This document shows positions 34,298 to 42,018 of a stretch of DNA of 64,000 nucleotides, one piece after another (the first letter of the stretch is position 1; the number at the start of each line of letters is the position of its first letter). This DNA comes from Acinetobacter johnsonii CIP 64.6. GTDB taxonomy: Bacteria; Pseudomonadota; Gammaproteobacteria; Pseudomonadales; Moraxellaceae. The stretch lies in assembly GCF_000368045.1 (NCBI RefSeq), contig NZ_KB849236.1, forward strand, positions 434,126-498,125, written 5' to 3'. Below the pieces are notes generated by a model. The model was not told the origin of the DNA and searched no databases. It saw only the letters and a list, made by a program, of their open reading frames with translations. A program made the position numbers and the translations under genes.

Positions 34298-35070
34298 TGC
34301 ATTACTACAAACGCAATCTAGGCGATTACGCAAAGAAAGCGGGGCGCTTATCCATGCTTGAGCATGGTGCTTACACTTTGCTTATGGATGCAATTTATGA
34401 CCGCGAAATCTTCCCAACATTAGATGAAGCTTTGGATTGGGCATGGGCGCGTGATGAAGCAGAGGTGGCAGCAGTTAAGTTTGTTTTGACCAAGTTTTTT
34501 GAGCTGCAAAATGATGGCCGATACGTTCAAAAGCGTATTTGCGATGAACTCATGGATTATAAGGCCAAAGCTGAAACTAACGCACGAATTGCCAAGCAGC
34601 GTGAAGAAAAACGCAAATCTAAGAACGAAGCGTCACGAAACGTACACGAAGCGTGTGAAGAAAAGCACGAATCGTCACCTAACCATAAACCATTAACCAA
34701 TAACCATAAACCATTAACCAGTAACCAATATATATATACGTTCGACCTCGATTATGTGAATGCCAATTTATTGAAGTCTGGCCGTAAACCAGTTGACCAG
34801 AAATATATTGACCAACTGCAACCGCAGTTCGAGTTGTACTACGCAAATCAATCCATGGTTGCCAACAAAGCATTGGTGAAATTTGTCCAGTGGATTATGC
34901 GAAATCAAGATTCTGAAAAACAGAATACTGAAAAGCCGCAAATTCAAACCTCTCAACAACGTACAGCGAATGAACATGATCGTTGGCGACAAGCCGAACA
35001 ACAAGCATTTGGTGAGCGGGATGTCACACCAAAAAAGTCATTACTGATTGAGGGGGTGGGTCATGCGTGA
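34297..35070 (+). CDS. DUF1376 replication-initiator-like protein
   Basis: 257 aa. The N-terminal DUF1376 domain (about 1-95: YYKRNLGDYAKKAGRLSMLE, HGAYTLLMDAIYDRE) is a winged-helix fold found in phage replication proteins. A linker of NHKPLT repeats (128-146) follows, then a C-terminal DnaT-like region. The linker DNA carries direct repeats resembling an origin. It is followed by a P-like loader, so O/P-type replication is likely. Confidence 0.8.
   Translation: MHYYKRNLGDYAKKAGRLSMLEHGAYTLLMDAIYDREIFPTLDEALDWAWARDEAEVAAVKFVLTKFFELQNDGRYVQKRICDELMDYKAKAETNARIAKQREEKRKSKNEASRNVHEACEEKHESSPNHKPLTNNHKPLTSNQYIYTFDLDYVNANLLKSGRKPVDQKYIDQLQPQFELYYANQSMVANKALVKFVQWIMRNQDSEKQNTEKPQIQTSQQRTANEHDRWRQAEQQAFGERDVTPKKSLLIEGVGHA
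34681..34740 (+). repeat. Iteron-like repeats and AT-rich stretch, candidate phage origin
   Basis: Two 21-bp copies of AACCATAAACCATTAACCA(A/G)T at 34681-34701 and 34702-34722 and a third partial copy run into an alternating AT tract (34727-34738). Repeats plus an AT-rich segment inside the initiator gene is the design of the lambda origin in gene O. Confidence 0.55.
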
Positions 35071-35908
35071 GTTCACCAAAGAAGACGCTCAACGTCTGAT
35101 TGATAAAATGCGCATTAACTACGGCAAGAAGTTTATCGACCAGTGGGCAGGTGTCCATGAAGACGAACTAAAGCAAGCCATGGTCGACGCATACCAAGGC
35201 TTAACAGTTGAAGACTTTGCTCGCGGTGTGAATCGCATGAAGCATGAGCAATGGCCACCAACTATCCCCGAATTCCGTTCTTGGTGCGAACCAAAGACCG
35301 ACGATTGGTTAGGTTCACATGAAGCATGGGCGATTGCTGAAAAATCTATTGGCTTTGATGGTCAAGAATTAACAGTGATTTGGACTGAGCAAATGGCTCA
35401 AGCATTCAGCCGTTGTGAAGAATTGATTAAGACTGGTGACAAGTATCAGCGTGCTGAAGCAAAGAAAATATTTTGTGATGCCTATGACCGACTTGTAACT
35501 CAAGCCAAAGATCAAGGATTGAAGCCGATTTATGTCACTTCACTTGGAACAGACAAAGACCAAGCGATTGCAGCGATCAAGCAAGCAGAAGTTGATGGGT
35601 TTTTAAAAGCACCTGAAGCAGCACTTCAACTTGAACACAAACAGACTAAAGCTGAAATCCAAAGCGATTCTTTGAAATACAAGACTATTGCTCAAGAAGC
35701 ACTTGCGAAGCTTGCACCACACATCAAGCGCAATGTGAACAAGATGACCGAGGAAGTGAAAGAAACCCAGCCTTGGGAATCTATGGAGATGCAGCACATT
35801 GATCCGTTTGATGACTTCGAGGAATACAAAGCGGCTTTGCAATCTGAACAGAAGAAATTGCCGCAAGCAGTTCGGTTTTTGGATGAAAAAGTAGGGGGTG
35901 GGGTGTGA
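35063..35908 (+). CDS. Replication protein P-like helicase loader
   Basis: 281 aa starting MREFTKEDAQRLIDKM, with GAGGGGGTGG upstream and overlap with the previous stop. The phrase KHEQWPPTIPEFRSWCEP is characteristic of lambda P-like and related loader proteins. It would bring host DnaB to the phage origin. C-terminal half helical and acidic. Confidence 0.75.
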   Translation: MREFTKEDAQRLIDKMRINYGKKFIDQWAGVHEDELKQAMVDAYQGLTVEDFARGVNRMKHEQWPPTIPEFRSWCEPKTDDWLGSHEAWAIAEKSIGFDGQELTVIWTEQMAQAFSRCEELIKTGDKYQRAEAKKIFCDAYDRLVTQAKDQGLKPIYVTSLGTDKDQAIAAIKQAEVDGFLKAPEAALQLEHKQTKAEIQSDSLKYKTIAQEALAKLAPHIKRNVNKMTEEVKETQPWESMEMQHIDPFDDFEEYKAALQSEQKKLPQAVRFLDEKVGGGV

Positions 35909-36333
35909 AGCAAGCAGAAGATATTCAAACAATAGACATGTTTGGCTTTGCAGACATTCAGGAGCCTGAAAATCCAATGGATCGCGTGCCATGGTATGCG
36001 CGGAGCTATGTAAAGGGACCTGAGTTTTATTTAAAGACCGAAGCTGAACAACTGGAAATTATCGAGCGCATCAAAGCACGAATACTCGCAGCCATGACCG
36101 ATGAATGGGTGTTTATCGATTTTGATTATTACGAAGGCTATCGATTCTTGTGTCCGTTTTTATACATGGAATTGCAGAGAGAAGGGAAATTGCAGTGCCG
36201 TCGGTATTACTGGGGCAGGTGCGATATTGACTACATGCCAGATGGTTGTGATGTGTTATCTGGTGAGCATGATCCGCTAGGTAGCGATAGTGGCTATACC
36301 AATCAGTACCGTTTGGCAGGGGGTGCCGCATGA
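35905..36333 (+). CDS. Phage hypothetical protein
   Basis: 142 aa from a GTG at 35905 overlapping the previous TGA. Aromatic-rich centre (EWVFIDFDYYEGYRFLCPF), two further Cys and a Gly/Asp-rich end. Not recognised. It belongs to the tightly overlapping small-gene set downstream of P. Confidence 0.65.
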   Translation: MKQAEDIQTIDMFGFADIQEPENPMDRVPWYARSYVKGPEFYLKTEAEQLEIIERIKARILAAMTDEWVFIDFDYYEGYRFLCPFLYMELQREGKLQCRRYYWGRCDIDYMPDGCDVLSGEHDPLGSDSGYTNQYRLAGGAA

Positions 36334-36776
36334 ACGAAATCCTTCAGCAAAGAATCGAGTCGGTACAAGCTGGTAAAAACATAACTCATGCTCAGATCGA
36401 AGCTAAACGCAGTCTACGTGAGCAGCTAGATAGTGATCTTGAGGCTTTCTTAAAAAACGGTGGAGCTGTTGAGCAATTACCTCAAGGCTTTTCGGGTGAA
36501 TACAGCAAAGGGTGGAATGGCTCAAAACCAAAATCTCAAAAGACTATGCGTGAAGTGATGGCGAGTGCTGTATCAGAAGCACGTGCAAGAAGAAACAACC
36601 CAAGCGTGATTGCTTGGAGAGAGGCGAAAGAAAAGGGCCTTAAACACTTTAACGGAACAGCGTGTATCACTTGTGGTTCAACGCTTCGGTATACAAGCAC
36701 AAGAAGCTGCTTCTCATGCAACAAGGCTTCATCGCTACGCAGAGCAGAGCGTATCAGAAAGGAGCGAATAGCATGA
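36330..36776 (+). CDS. Phage protein with C-terminal zinc ribbon
   Basis: 148 aa. Basic helical N-terminal part, then CITCGSTLRY and SCFSCNKASS (two Cys pairs, about 112-130) and a basic tail RRAERIRKERIA. Probably nucleic-acid-binding; exact role unknown. Confidence 0.68.
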   Translation: MNEILQQRIESVQAGKNITHAQIEAKRSLREQLDSDLEAFLKNGGAVEQLPQGFSGEYSKGWNGSKPKSQKTMREVMASAVSEARARRNNPSVIAWREAKEKGLKHFNGTACITCGSTLRYTSTRSCFSCNKASSLRRAERIRKERIA

Positions 36777-36937
36777 CAGGATTTGCGGAATTAAAAGATC
36801 AGATCAATAAAACGACTGACTTGCAGGAGAAAGAATTGCTGCAACAGCAGTTTGAAGCGATGCATCGAGCAGCAGATGAAGAAAGCAAGTTGCATGAAGA
36901 TTTGATTCGTGGGGAATGGAGTGATTGGGATGAGTGA
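36773..36937 (+). CDS. 54-aa phage protein
   Basis: MTGFAELKDQINKTTDLQEK to RGEWSDWDE, highly charged helix. AAAGGAG at 36758-36764 and the overlap with the previous stop set the start; an open frame extending upstream is inside the previous gene. Confidence 0.65.
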   Translation: MTGFAELKDQINKTTDLQEKELLQQQFEAMHRAADEESKLHEDLIRGEWSDWDE

Positions 36938-37499
36938 ATTTAAATCGTGTCCAGTTTGCCAAGAGCAGTCAGACCAATGCTTGTCTTGTGGCTCTTATGT
37001 TGTGGATGGTGAGCGTATTTGCTACGGGAAGCTGAAAGACTTTGGCGCCACTAAAGACCATGAAGTTCGATTTATTAATAGAATTCAAAAGCATCACGTA
37101 ACAGCATTTTTTCACAACGGAAAACTGTATATACCAAGTCGTCAAGGCAGGTCAGTTCCTTTAGCTATTGGTTTGCAGTGGGATGCATGGCAAGAGCAAC
37201 AAGCCAAAATTGATGAGCTTCATAAAATCAGTGTTGCTTTGAATACTGAAACAATCAGACAGCGTGAACAGGTAGCGTACTACCTATCTAAAAATGTAGA
37301 GCTGCAAAAGCGTGTAGATGACCTTGAACTGACCATTAAAGGAGCTGTTACTTTTGTGGATTTGCAAATAGAAGCAACAGAACAAGGTCGAGAGGCAGCT
37401 ATCGGAACGCAAGCTAAAAATTGGTGGTCTTCTAAACTGTTAATGCTGAGACCTGTGCGGAGAGTGTTAGAGCAAGCGCTCAAGGGTGGTGATGAATGA
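36930..37499 (+). CDS. Phage protein with N-terminal zinc finger
   Basis: 189 aa starting MSEFKSCPVCQEQSDQC. CPVC and CLSC at residues 7-20 form a Lar/zinc-ribbon-like finger; a coiled coil at about 95-140 follows. Start overlaps the previous stop. Lar-type proteins counter restriction in Rac, but only the finger is shared here. Confidence 0.65.
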   Translation: MSEFKSCPVCQEQSDQCLSCGSYVVDGERICYGKLKDFGATKDHEVRFINRIQKHHVTAFFHNGKLYIPSRQGRSVPLAIGLQWDAWQEQQAKIDELHKISVALNTETIRQREQVAYYLSKNVELQKRVDDLELTIKGAVTFVDLQIEATEQGREAAIGTQAKNWWSSKLLMLRPVRRVLEQALKGGDE

Positions 37500-37954
37500 G
37501 TGATTTTGAAAAGTGGTTTAAGGGTCAGGACTTCTACACAAACATGCGATTCATTCACGGTGACAAGCTGTTTGACAAAGATGGTGATGTTTATCGAGTG
37601 TTGCCAGTTCAGATGGTTTATCAGGGTTGGAACACACAACGTCAGCGCTCTAAAGATGAATTTGTCGCACTCACTCAAGAATGGCACACCAAAGGCTGGA
37701 ATGCTCGTCAGGGTGAGATTGATGACTTAAAAGCCCAGCTCAACAACATGGAGGCTTGTTATATCGAGAAGAAGAAGGAGTGTGAGGATCAGCATAAGAA
37801 GGTTGATGAGGTTCTGGAATATCTGGATGGTGAAAGCGCTAACCGTTGGGGATTGTGGAAAGAAAAAGCGGACATGCTTGATCAGGGTGCAAGTAATGCA
37901 TTTGAGGAAGCGTATTGGATGGTTAAGAAAGCCCTGCGAGGTGGTCATGAATAA
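37496..37954 (+). CDS. Phage hypothetical protein
   Basis: 152 aa, charged, with a coiled-coil segment (EKKKECEDQHKKVDEVLEYL). It overlaps the genes on both sides. Not recognised. Confidence 0.65.
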   Translation: MSDFEKWFKGQDFYTNMRFIHGDKLFDKDGDVYRVLPVQMVYQGWNTQRQRSKDEFVALTQEWHTKGWNARQGEIDDLKAQLNNMEACYIEKKKECEDQHKKVDEVLEYLDGESANRWGLWKEKADMLDQGASNAFEEAYWMVKKALRGGHE

Positions 37955-38246
37955 GCACTTAAAAACTATAGTTGGCTTTAAAAACGGCACTAGAAGTATT
38001 TTTTCAGACTTGCGTTGTGATGTCTTGGATGCTCTTGAAGACTTGTGGAGTGTAATCAAGGTTTTCGCAAAAGCTGTATTCGTAATTGCTGTCTGGTTGT
38101 TTTCTTTGTGTTTGGTGGTACTTGCCTTGCCCTTGGCTACTTATCTTCGCATTAAGTGGGAGCGTGAAGCCAAAGAGAAGCATGAAAAGGCTAGGAAGGG
38201 ACTACTTGAACGCATGTCGCCAGTGAATCGAGGTGCCAATGACTAA
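37947..38246 (+). CDS. Single-pass membrane phage protein
   Basis: 99 aa, MNKHLKTIVGFKNGTRSI, then one strong transmembrane segment (VFAKAVFVIAVWLFSLCLVV) and a basic C-terminal helix (KWEREAKEKHEKARKG). The ATG at 37947 overlaps the upstream gene by 8 bp. One helix with a basic tail could suit a membrane-active or exclusion protein; nothing proves it. Confidence 0.65.
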   Translation: MNKHLKTIVGFKNGTRSIFSDLRCDVLDALEDLWSVIKVFAKAVFVIAVWLFSLCLVVLALPLATYLRIKWEREAKEKHEKARKGLLERMSPVNRGAND

Positions 38247-38577
38247 ATATAACAACAAGAAGGTGGTGCTTAACGGCATCACTTTCGATAGTCAGAAAGA
38301 AGCAAGGCGTTATCGGGATTTGTCGCTGTTAGAACGTGCAGGGGAAATCAAAAGCTTAGAACTGCAAAAGGCTTTTATTTTGGCTGAGTCGGTCAAGTTT
38401 GAGAATGAGCCAAGACGCAAGCCAGCAGTGAAGTATGTCGCAGATTTTGTTTATCGGAAAAATGGGCAACTGGTCGTTGAAGATGTCAAAAGCACAATGA
38501 CACGGAATTTGCCAGTTTACCGTTTAAAGAAACATTTGATGAAGTCAGTACACGGTTTAGAGATCAGAGAGATTTAG
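38239..38577 (+). CDS. DUF1064 nuclease-like phage protein
   Basis: 112 aa: KYNNKKVVLNGITFDSQKEA is the DUF1064 signature; YVADFVYRKNGQLVVEDVKS shows the D...ExK core of a PD-(D/E)XK nuclease. Such proteins are thought to act in phage recombination or junction resolution. Start at MTKYNNKK, overlapping the previous stop. Confidence 0.82.
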   Translation: MTKYNNKKVVLNGITFDSQKEARRYRDLSLLERAGEIKSLELQKAFILAESVKFENEPRRKPAVKYVADFVYRKNGQLVVEDVKSTMTRNLPVYRLKKHLMKSVHGLEIREI

Positions 38578-38586
38578 GGGATTGGG

Positions 38587-39027
38587 ATGAATGCAGCGCT
38601 AAAAACACACGTGATGGATTGGTCGAAATATACAGTTGAAGAATGGTTGAATCAGTATGGCGCATACATCCAAATATGCAGAATGAAGTCGGGAAATATG
38701 CCTGATAGCTTAGGCGTTAATCAGATTTACTGGCTGATCTGCGAGAACAATAAAGACTACGGTAGTCGCAAAAACCAAATCGTGTGCAATATTTCGGATG
38801 ATGAGGCTGAGGAAATACGAAAGCTGATTATTGATATTCAATTTTCAGATCGGATTTGTCGGTCAGCAAAAGTGGCTGTGAGATTGTTTATTGAGAAGAA
38901 TGTGCGGGGATTATCACTCGATCAAATGGTGCGTGAATTTGCTTTGAGTCGTAGCTCGATTAATAACATGGTTTATGCAGGAAAGTTTTATTTAGCAGGG
39001 CATGATAAAAGACTGAAAATTGATTAA
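38587..39027 (+). CDS. Q-like late antiterminator
   Basis: 146 aa; last gene before the long non-coding region. VAVRLFIEKNVRGLSLDQMV followed by FALSRSSINNMVYAGKFYLA is a helix-turn-helix end resembling phage Q-family antitermination proteins. A promoter and a terminator follow immediately, as at lambda qut/PR'. It should let RNA polymerase read through that terminator and the many terminators in the late operon. Confidence 0.68.
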   Translation: MNAALKTHVMDWSKYTVEEWLNQYGAYIQICRMKSGNMPDSLGVNQIYWLICENNKDYGSRKNQIVCNISDDEAEEIRKLIIDIQFSDRICRSAKVAVRLFIEKNVRGLSLDQMVREFALSRSSINNMVYAGKFYLAGHDKRLKID

Positions 39028-39032
39028 ATAAC

Positions 39033-39060
39033 TTGCGTTTAAATGCGAATATGCTATTTT
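39033..39060 (+). promoter_or_regulatory. Candidate late promoter (PR'-like)
   Basis: TTGCGT (39033-39038), 16-bp spacer and TATTTT (39055-39060), directly after the Q-like gene and about 45 bp before a terminator. Confidence 0.5.
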
Positions 39061-39104
39061 GTGTTAAGTGGTCGAAGTGTTAGTTAAGCACTTGATCGGA
39101 AAGA

Positions 39105-39129
39105 AGCTCATCGAAAGGTGGGCTTTTTT
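39105..39129 (+). terminator. Terminator just after the late promoter (tR'-like)
   Basis: AGCTCATC-GAAA-GGTGGGCT followed by TTTTTT. Its place between the late promoter and the late genes makes it the expected first target of the Q-like protein. Confidence 0.75.
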
Positions 39130-39370
39130 AATGCCTGTGAAAAGGCAACCTAGCCTACTGGAGTGCTGACCAGTGGAACATGCCATCGAGTAAACTTCCC
39201 TCGGGAATCTAGACTAGGGAGTAGCGTCCCGACCTAAAGAGGATTGAAAGCAAGTAAAGCAGACCGTGCATGTTAGGTGTGTGTGATTGTGAGTAGCGGT
39301 AGATCAGTTGCCGATCTGGTCAATATCGTAATCTAAGGCAAGGGTGTGGCAGATAACCACATCCTTTTTT
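39130..39370 (+). ncRNA. Structured non-coding region ending in a terminator
   Basis: No open frame of note. Hairpins: TGCCT/AGGCA (39132-39147), CTACTGG/CCAGTGG (39155-39176), AGATC/GATCT (39301-39317) and a terminator GGGTGTGG/CCACATCC with six T (39342-39370). It may be an independent small RNA or the processed leader of the late transcript that carries the tRNA. Confidence 0.4.
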
Positions 39371-39372
39371 AA

Positions 39373-39447
39373 GCGCCATTAGCTCAACTGGTAGAGCATC
39401 GGTCTCCAAAATCGGTGGTGTGGGTTCGAGTCCTGCATGGCGTGCCA
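39373..39447 (+). tRNA. Phage-encoded tRNA-Trp(CCA)
   Basis: 75 nt with the CCA end encoded. Acceptor GCGCCAT/ATGGCGT (first pair G-U), D arm GCTC/GAGC, anticodon loop CTCCAAA with CCA at 39406-39408, T arm GTGGG-TTCGAGT-CCTGC, and discriminator G73, an identity element of bacterial tRNA-Trp. Anticodon and T stems contain G-U pairs. Confidence 0.85.
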
Positions 39448-39460
39448 GATTTCAAAAGAA

Positions 39461-39523
39461 AGCAAACCTGTCATAGATAGCGCATTACCGGAAATATTGC
39501 GCTGAGGCATCCGGTGGTTTGCT
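39461..39523 (+). other. Branched stem-loop after tRNA-Trp
   Basis: The outer stem AGCAAACC/GGTTTGCT encloses AGCGCA/TGCGCT and ACCGG/CCGGT pairings that can form alternatively. Possibly a processing signal between the tRNA and the following small gene. Confidence 0.45.
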
Positions 39524-39551
39524 TTACTTATGAGATCAAAAGGAGATCCAC

Positions 39552-39662
39552 ATGCTCCAATTCTTATTATGTTTATTCGGCCTACATGGTGCGACTGAGA
39601 TCGATTACACGGTTGATGATGAAGAAATCAAGGTGTGTCGGGATTGTATGAAAGAAGTTTAA
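39552..39662 (+). CDS. 36-aa phage microprotein with a Cys pair
   Basis: ATG at 39552 preceded by AAAAGGAGA; reads MLQFLLCLFGLHGATEID, ending VCRDCMKEV. Hydrophobic N-terminus and CxxC near the end. Too short for standard gene calls, but the ribosome-binding site is excellent and the frame is clean between structured RNA elements. Confidence 0.6.
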   Translation: MLQFLLCLFGLHGATEIDYTVDDEEIKVCRDCMKEV

Positions 39663-39669
39663 GACCCTC

Positions 39670-39746
39670 GCCACTTCGGTGGCATTTGCCGAACGTATTA
39701 CGGCACATAAGACCTCGCTGAGATAACAAACTTGGCGGGGTTTTTC
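39670..39746 (+). terminator. Hairpins and terminator after the microprotein gene
   Basis: GCCAC-TTCG-GTGGC (39670-39683), TGCCG/CGGCA (39687-39705), then ACCTCGC/GCGGGGT followed by TTTTT (39712-39745), the last being a good intrinsic terminator. Confidence 0.75.
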
Positions 39747-39766
39747 TTTTCTTATTGGTGGTAAGT

Positions 39767-39973
39767 ATGTTTGAAGTGCTTCAAGGGTTAGAAAGAATGC
39801 GCTCAGGCGTATTTATACAAAGAATTGAAAGGATAAAAAGACAAGAATCTAGAGAATCTAGGCAGCGTAGGACACGCAAAGAGAAACAAAAGGAATTTGA
39901 AATCAGTGTTGGTGCTATTAAGTGTGGGCATGCATTTCAAAGTATTTGCAAGAAGTGGGGGTGGAAGTGGTAG
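39767..39973 (+). CDS. Basic phage protein
   Basis: 68 aa: MFEVLQGLERMRSGVFIQRI, a run of Arg/Lys/Glu (RQESRESRQRRTRKEKQKEF) and KWGWKW at the end. Very basic, perhaps RNA-binding. ATG at 39767 after GGTGGTAAG. Not recognised. Confidence 0.55.
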   Translation: MFEVLQGLERMRSGVFIQRIERIKRQESRESRQRRTRKEKQKEFEISVGAIKCGHAFQSICKKWGWKW

Positions 39974-40146
39974 ATCGTGTAGAAGCATCTAAAAACTTAG
40001 AAATACTTAAAGCAAACCAAGCGCGGTTAATGAATTACAACCATCTATTTTCAAGTCACGCATTTAGACAAGACTGTATTGGTGAGTTAAGAAAGATTGG
40101 CAAACAGATTGCAAGCATAGAGAAGCAACTCAATGCGAAGTCCTAA
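39967..40146 (+). CDS. Small helical phage protein
   Basis: 59 aa from GTG 39967 (VDRVEASKNLEILKANQARL to IASIEKQLNAKS), with GGGGGTGG upstream and overlap with the previous stop. Probably a single coiled-coil helix. Not recognised. Confidence 0.55.
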   Translation: MVDRVEASKNLEILKANQARLMNYNHLFSSHAFRQDCIGELRKIGKQIASIEKQLNAKS

Positions 40147-40408
40147 GCGGCTGGCTGAGATTAGAAAGCTTCCGTGTGTAAGGTGTGGTAATCCACATAG
40201 TCAGGCTGCTCATTCAAATTCAAGCCGTGACGGTAAAGGCAGAGGAATCAAAAGCTCTGATCTATTTGTAATTTCCTTATGTGCAATCTGTCATGCCGCA
40301 TTTGATCAATATAAGTTGGGCAACCGAGAACAAAGTGAAGCCATGTTTGAGAAATGGTTGGTGAGAGTGAATCGGATGCTGGTGATGGAAGATAGAGAGG
40401 CGTTTTGA
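40133..40408 (+). CDS. HNH-like nuclease-domain phage protein
   Basis: 91 aa. LPCVRCGNPHSQAAHSN and SLCAICHAAFDQY give the CxxC...H...CxxCH zinc/HNH arrangement of Ref- or DUF968-type phage nucleases. The start overlaps the previous gene by 14 bp. It lies among nin-region-type genes. Confidence 0.72.
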   Translation: MRSPKRLAEIRKLPCVRCGNPHSQAAHSNSSRDGKGRGIKSSDLFVISLCAICHAAFDQYKLGNREQSEAMFEKWLVRVNRMLVMEDREAF

Positions 40409-40486
40409 TGGAATGACTCTCAAATATTCAATTTTTCTGCTTTTACTGCTAGTGATTTGGTATCATTAACCTAGAGGTAAGGTGCT

Positions 40487-41044
40487 ATGCTCATAAATCG
40501 TGATCGTGAAAAGCTTCTGCATTCTGTAGCGTTTTTTGCAAAAAACGTAGAGAAGTGCGGAAAGATCAAATTGTTCAAACTTTTATATTTTCTTGACTTT
40601 GAACACTATAAATTAACTGGTCGCAATGTAACTGGAATGGATTACTTTGCATGGCAAATGGGGCCTGTGCCGGTAGAGTTATTTGATGAAATAAATTCGC
40701 CTGAACCAGATATGGCAGAAATTTTAAGCTTCAAAGAAATCCCTGTGTATCAGGGTAAGAATACAATGCTTAAGGTAGAAACCAAAAAAGACTTTGATTC
40801 TAGTTTTTTTACAAAACGAGAATTAAAGATTATGAATGACCTTGTGGTTGCCTATAAAGACACTCTTGCTGACGATATGATTGAGGCAACGCACTTGGAA
40901 AATTTACCTTGGCATCAAATCTACAATATTGAAAACAATAAACGCGGTCTAATTCCATACGAACTTGCTTTTAGAAGACAAGAATATGATGAAATGAAGC
41001 GTATTGCTCAGGATCGGTTAGAGGTTATTGAAAAACTATCATGA
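40487..41044 (+). CDS. Panacea-domain (SocA/DUF4065-like) antitoxin
   Basis: 185 aa. CGKIKLFKLLYFLDFEHYKL, then GMDYFAWQMGPVPVELFDEI is the Panacea (DUF4065) signature. This domain is a hyper-promiscuous antitoxin fold that neutralises unrelated toxins. It has its own GAGGTAAGG ribosome-binding site, and its stop overlaps the toxin start by 4 bp. A gap with a TATCAT -10-like box precedes it, and a terminator closes the pair, so it looks like a self-contained cassette. Confidence 0.85.
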   Translation: MLINRDREKLLHSVAFFAKNVEKCGKIKLFKLLYFLDFEHYKLTGRNVTGMDYFAWQMGPVPVELFDEINSPEPDMAEILSFKEIPVYQGKNTMLKVETKKDFDSSFFTKRELKIMNDLVVAYKDTLADDMIEATHLENLPWHQIYNIENNKRGLIPYELAFRRQEYDEMKRIAQDRLEVIEKLS

Positions 41045-41448
41045 CGCCAGGATCGGTATTTTTTGACACTAATTTTAGTTTTCATGATGGTGAGTCAGGG
41101 GAAAAGCTTTTTGTTGTGCTTGGTTGGGATAGCGGGGTTGCAATTGTAGCTAAAACCACATCAAGACAACATGGTAGAGGGACAACGTTTGGTTGCCAGC
41201 CAAATGATCGATTGCATAATTTTTACCTCCCTCAGCACTCGTGCTACTTTAAAAAATGTACCTGGGTTTGCTTGAATGAATTTTATGAGCTAAATGCAAA
41301 TGAAGTGCTACAAAAAAGATTTTCAGGGATTATTAGCCCCGTTTGTAATTTAACTTCAGATATATTGAAGAAATTACAATTGTGTGCATTAGAGAGCCTA
41401 GATATATCAGGTAGGCATGAGAATATTATCGAATCATCATTAGTTTGA
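41041..41448 (+). CDS. MazF/PemK-like toxin paired with the Panacea antitoxin
   Basis: 135 aa. MTPGSVFFDTNFSFHDGESG, EKLFVVLGWD and IVAKTTS resemble the SH3-like beta-barrel start of the MazF/PemK RNases (PGDI-type opening and conserved T/S after the third strand). The middle contains three Cys within SCYFKKCTWVCLNEF, unusual for MazF. Coupled translation (ATGA) with the Panacea gene supports the toxin role; RNase activity is inferred. Confidence 0.65.
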   Translation: MTPGSVFFDTNFSFHDGESGEKLFVVLGWDSGVAIVAKTTSRQHGRGTTFGCQPNDRLHNFYLPQHSCYFKKCTWVCLNEFYELNANEVLQKRFSGIISPVCNLTSDILKKLQLCALESLDISGRHENIIESSLV

Positions 41449-41462
41449 TATAACAGTTATTG

Positions 41463-41488
41463 AAAAGGCGCTATTAGGCGCCTTTTTT
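41463..41488 (+). terminator. Terminator of the Panacea-toxin cassette
   Basis: AAAAGGCGC/GCGCCTTTT with loop TATTAG, then T run. Confidence 0.88.
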
Positions 41489-41502
41489 ATTGGGAGCAGG
41501 AA

Positions 41503-42018
41503 ATGCAAAAAGCCGTGTTTCCTATCCAATCTCATGCAGACATCACCAAAGCTATTAACTACATGCACACCAATTACACTCAAGCGATTAATGAGGGTAA
41601 GCCGTTAAGGGTGGTGATTGATCAGAAGCTGGATGATAGATCCACTGCACAGAATAGACTCATGTGGATGTGGTTAGGTCAGATAGAGAAAAAGACTGGG
41701 CAAGACAAAGATTCACTCCATTACGAGTTTAAGAAACGATTCCTGATTTATATCTATCGTCGTGATGATCAAGAGTTTGCTGAGACCTGTAATGCGATTG
41801 CAATGCTCAAGCAGAATGAATGTGAAGAATACCGGGTGATTGCAGAGCAGGTGATAAGACTTTGCAGCACAACCAAATTAAGCGTTAAGCAGATGACCGA
41901 GTATTTGAATTACGTGCATGATTTTGCAGTAGTGAAGTTGGGTGTGCATTTAACTGTGCCGGATGATTTGAAGTGGTGTTATCAAGATGAAGCGTCCTTA
42001 TCCTCCTATCCAAGATAA
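41503..42018 (+). CDS. NinB-like recombination protein
   Basis: 171 aa. Central DDRSTAQNRLMWMWLGQIEK and the C-terminal SVKQMTEYLNYVHDFAVVKL, LTVPDDLKW match NinB of lambdoid phages, a single-strand DNA-binding helper of recombination. It lies between the toxin cassette and the packaging genes, in the nin-like region. Confidence 0.85.
   Translation: MQKAVFPIQSHADITKAINYMHTNYTQAINEGKPLRVVIDQKLDDRSTAQNRLMWMWLGQIEKKTGQDKDSLHYEFKKRFLIYIYRRDDQEFAETCNAIAMLKQNECEEYRVIAEQVIRLCSTTKLSVKQMTEYLNYVHDFAVVKLGVHLTVPDDLKWCYQDEASLSSYPR

Noticed and set aside
34681..34740. CRISPR-like array
   Set aside because: The repeats are directly adjacent, only two full copies exist, and they encode an NHKPLT linker; there are no spacers or cas genes.
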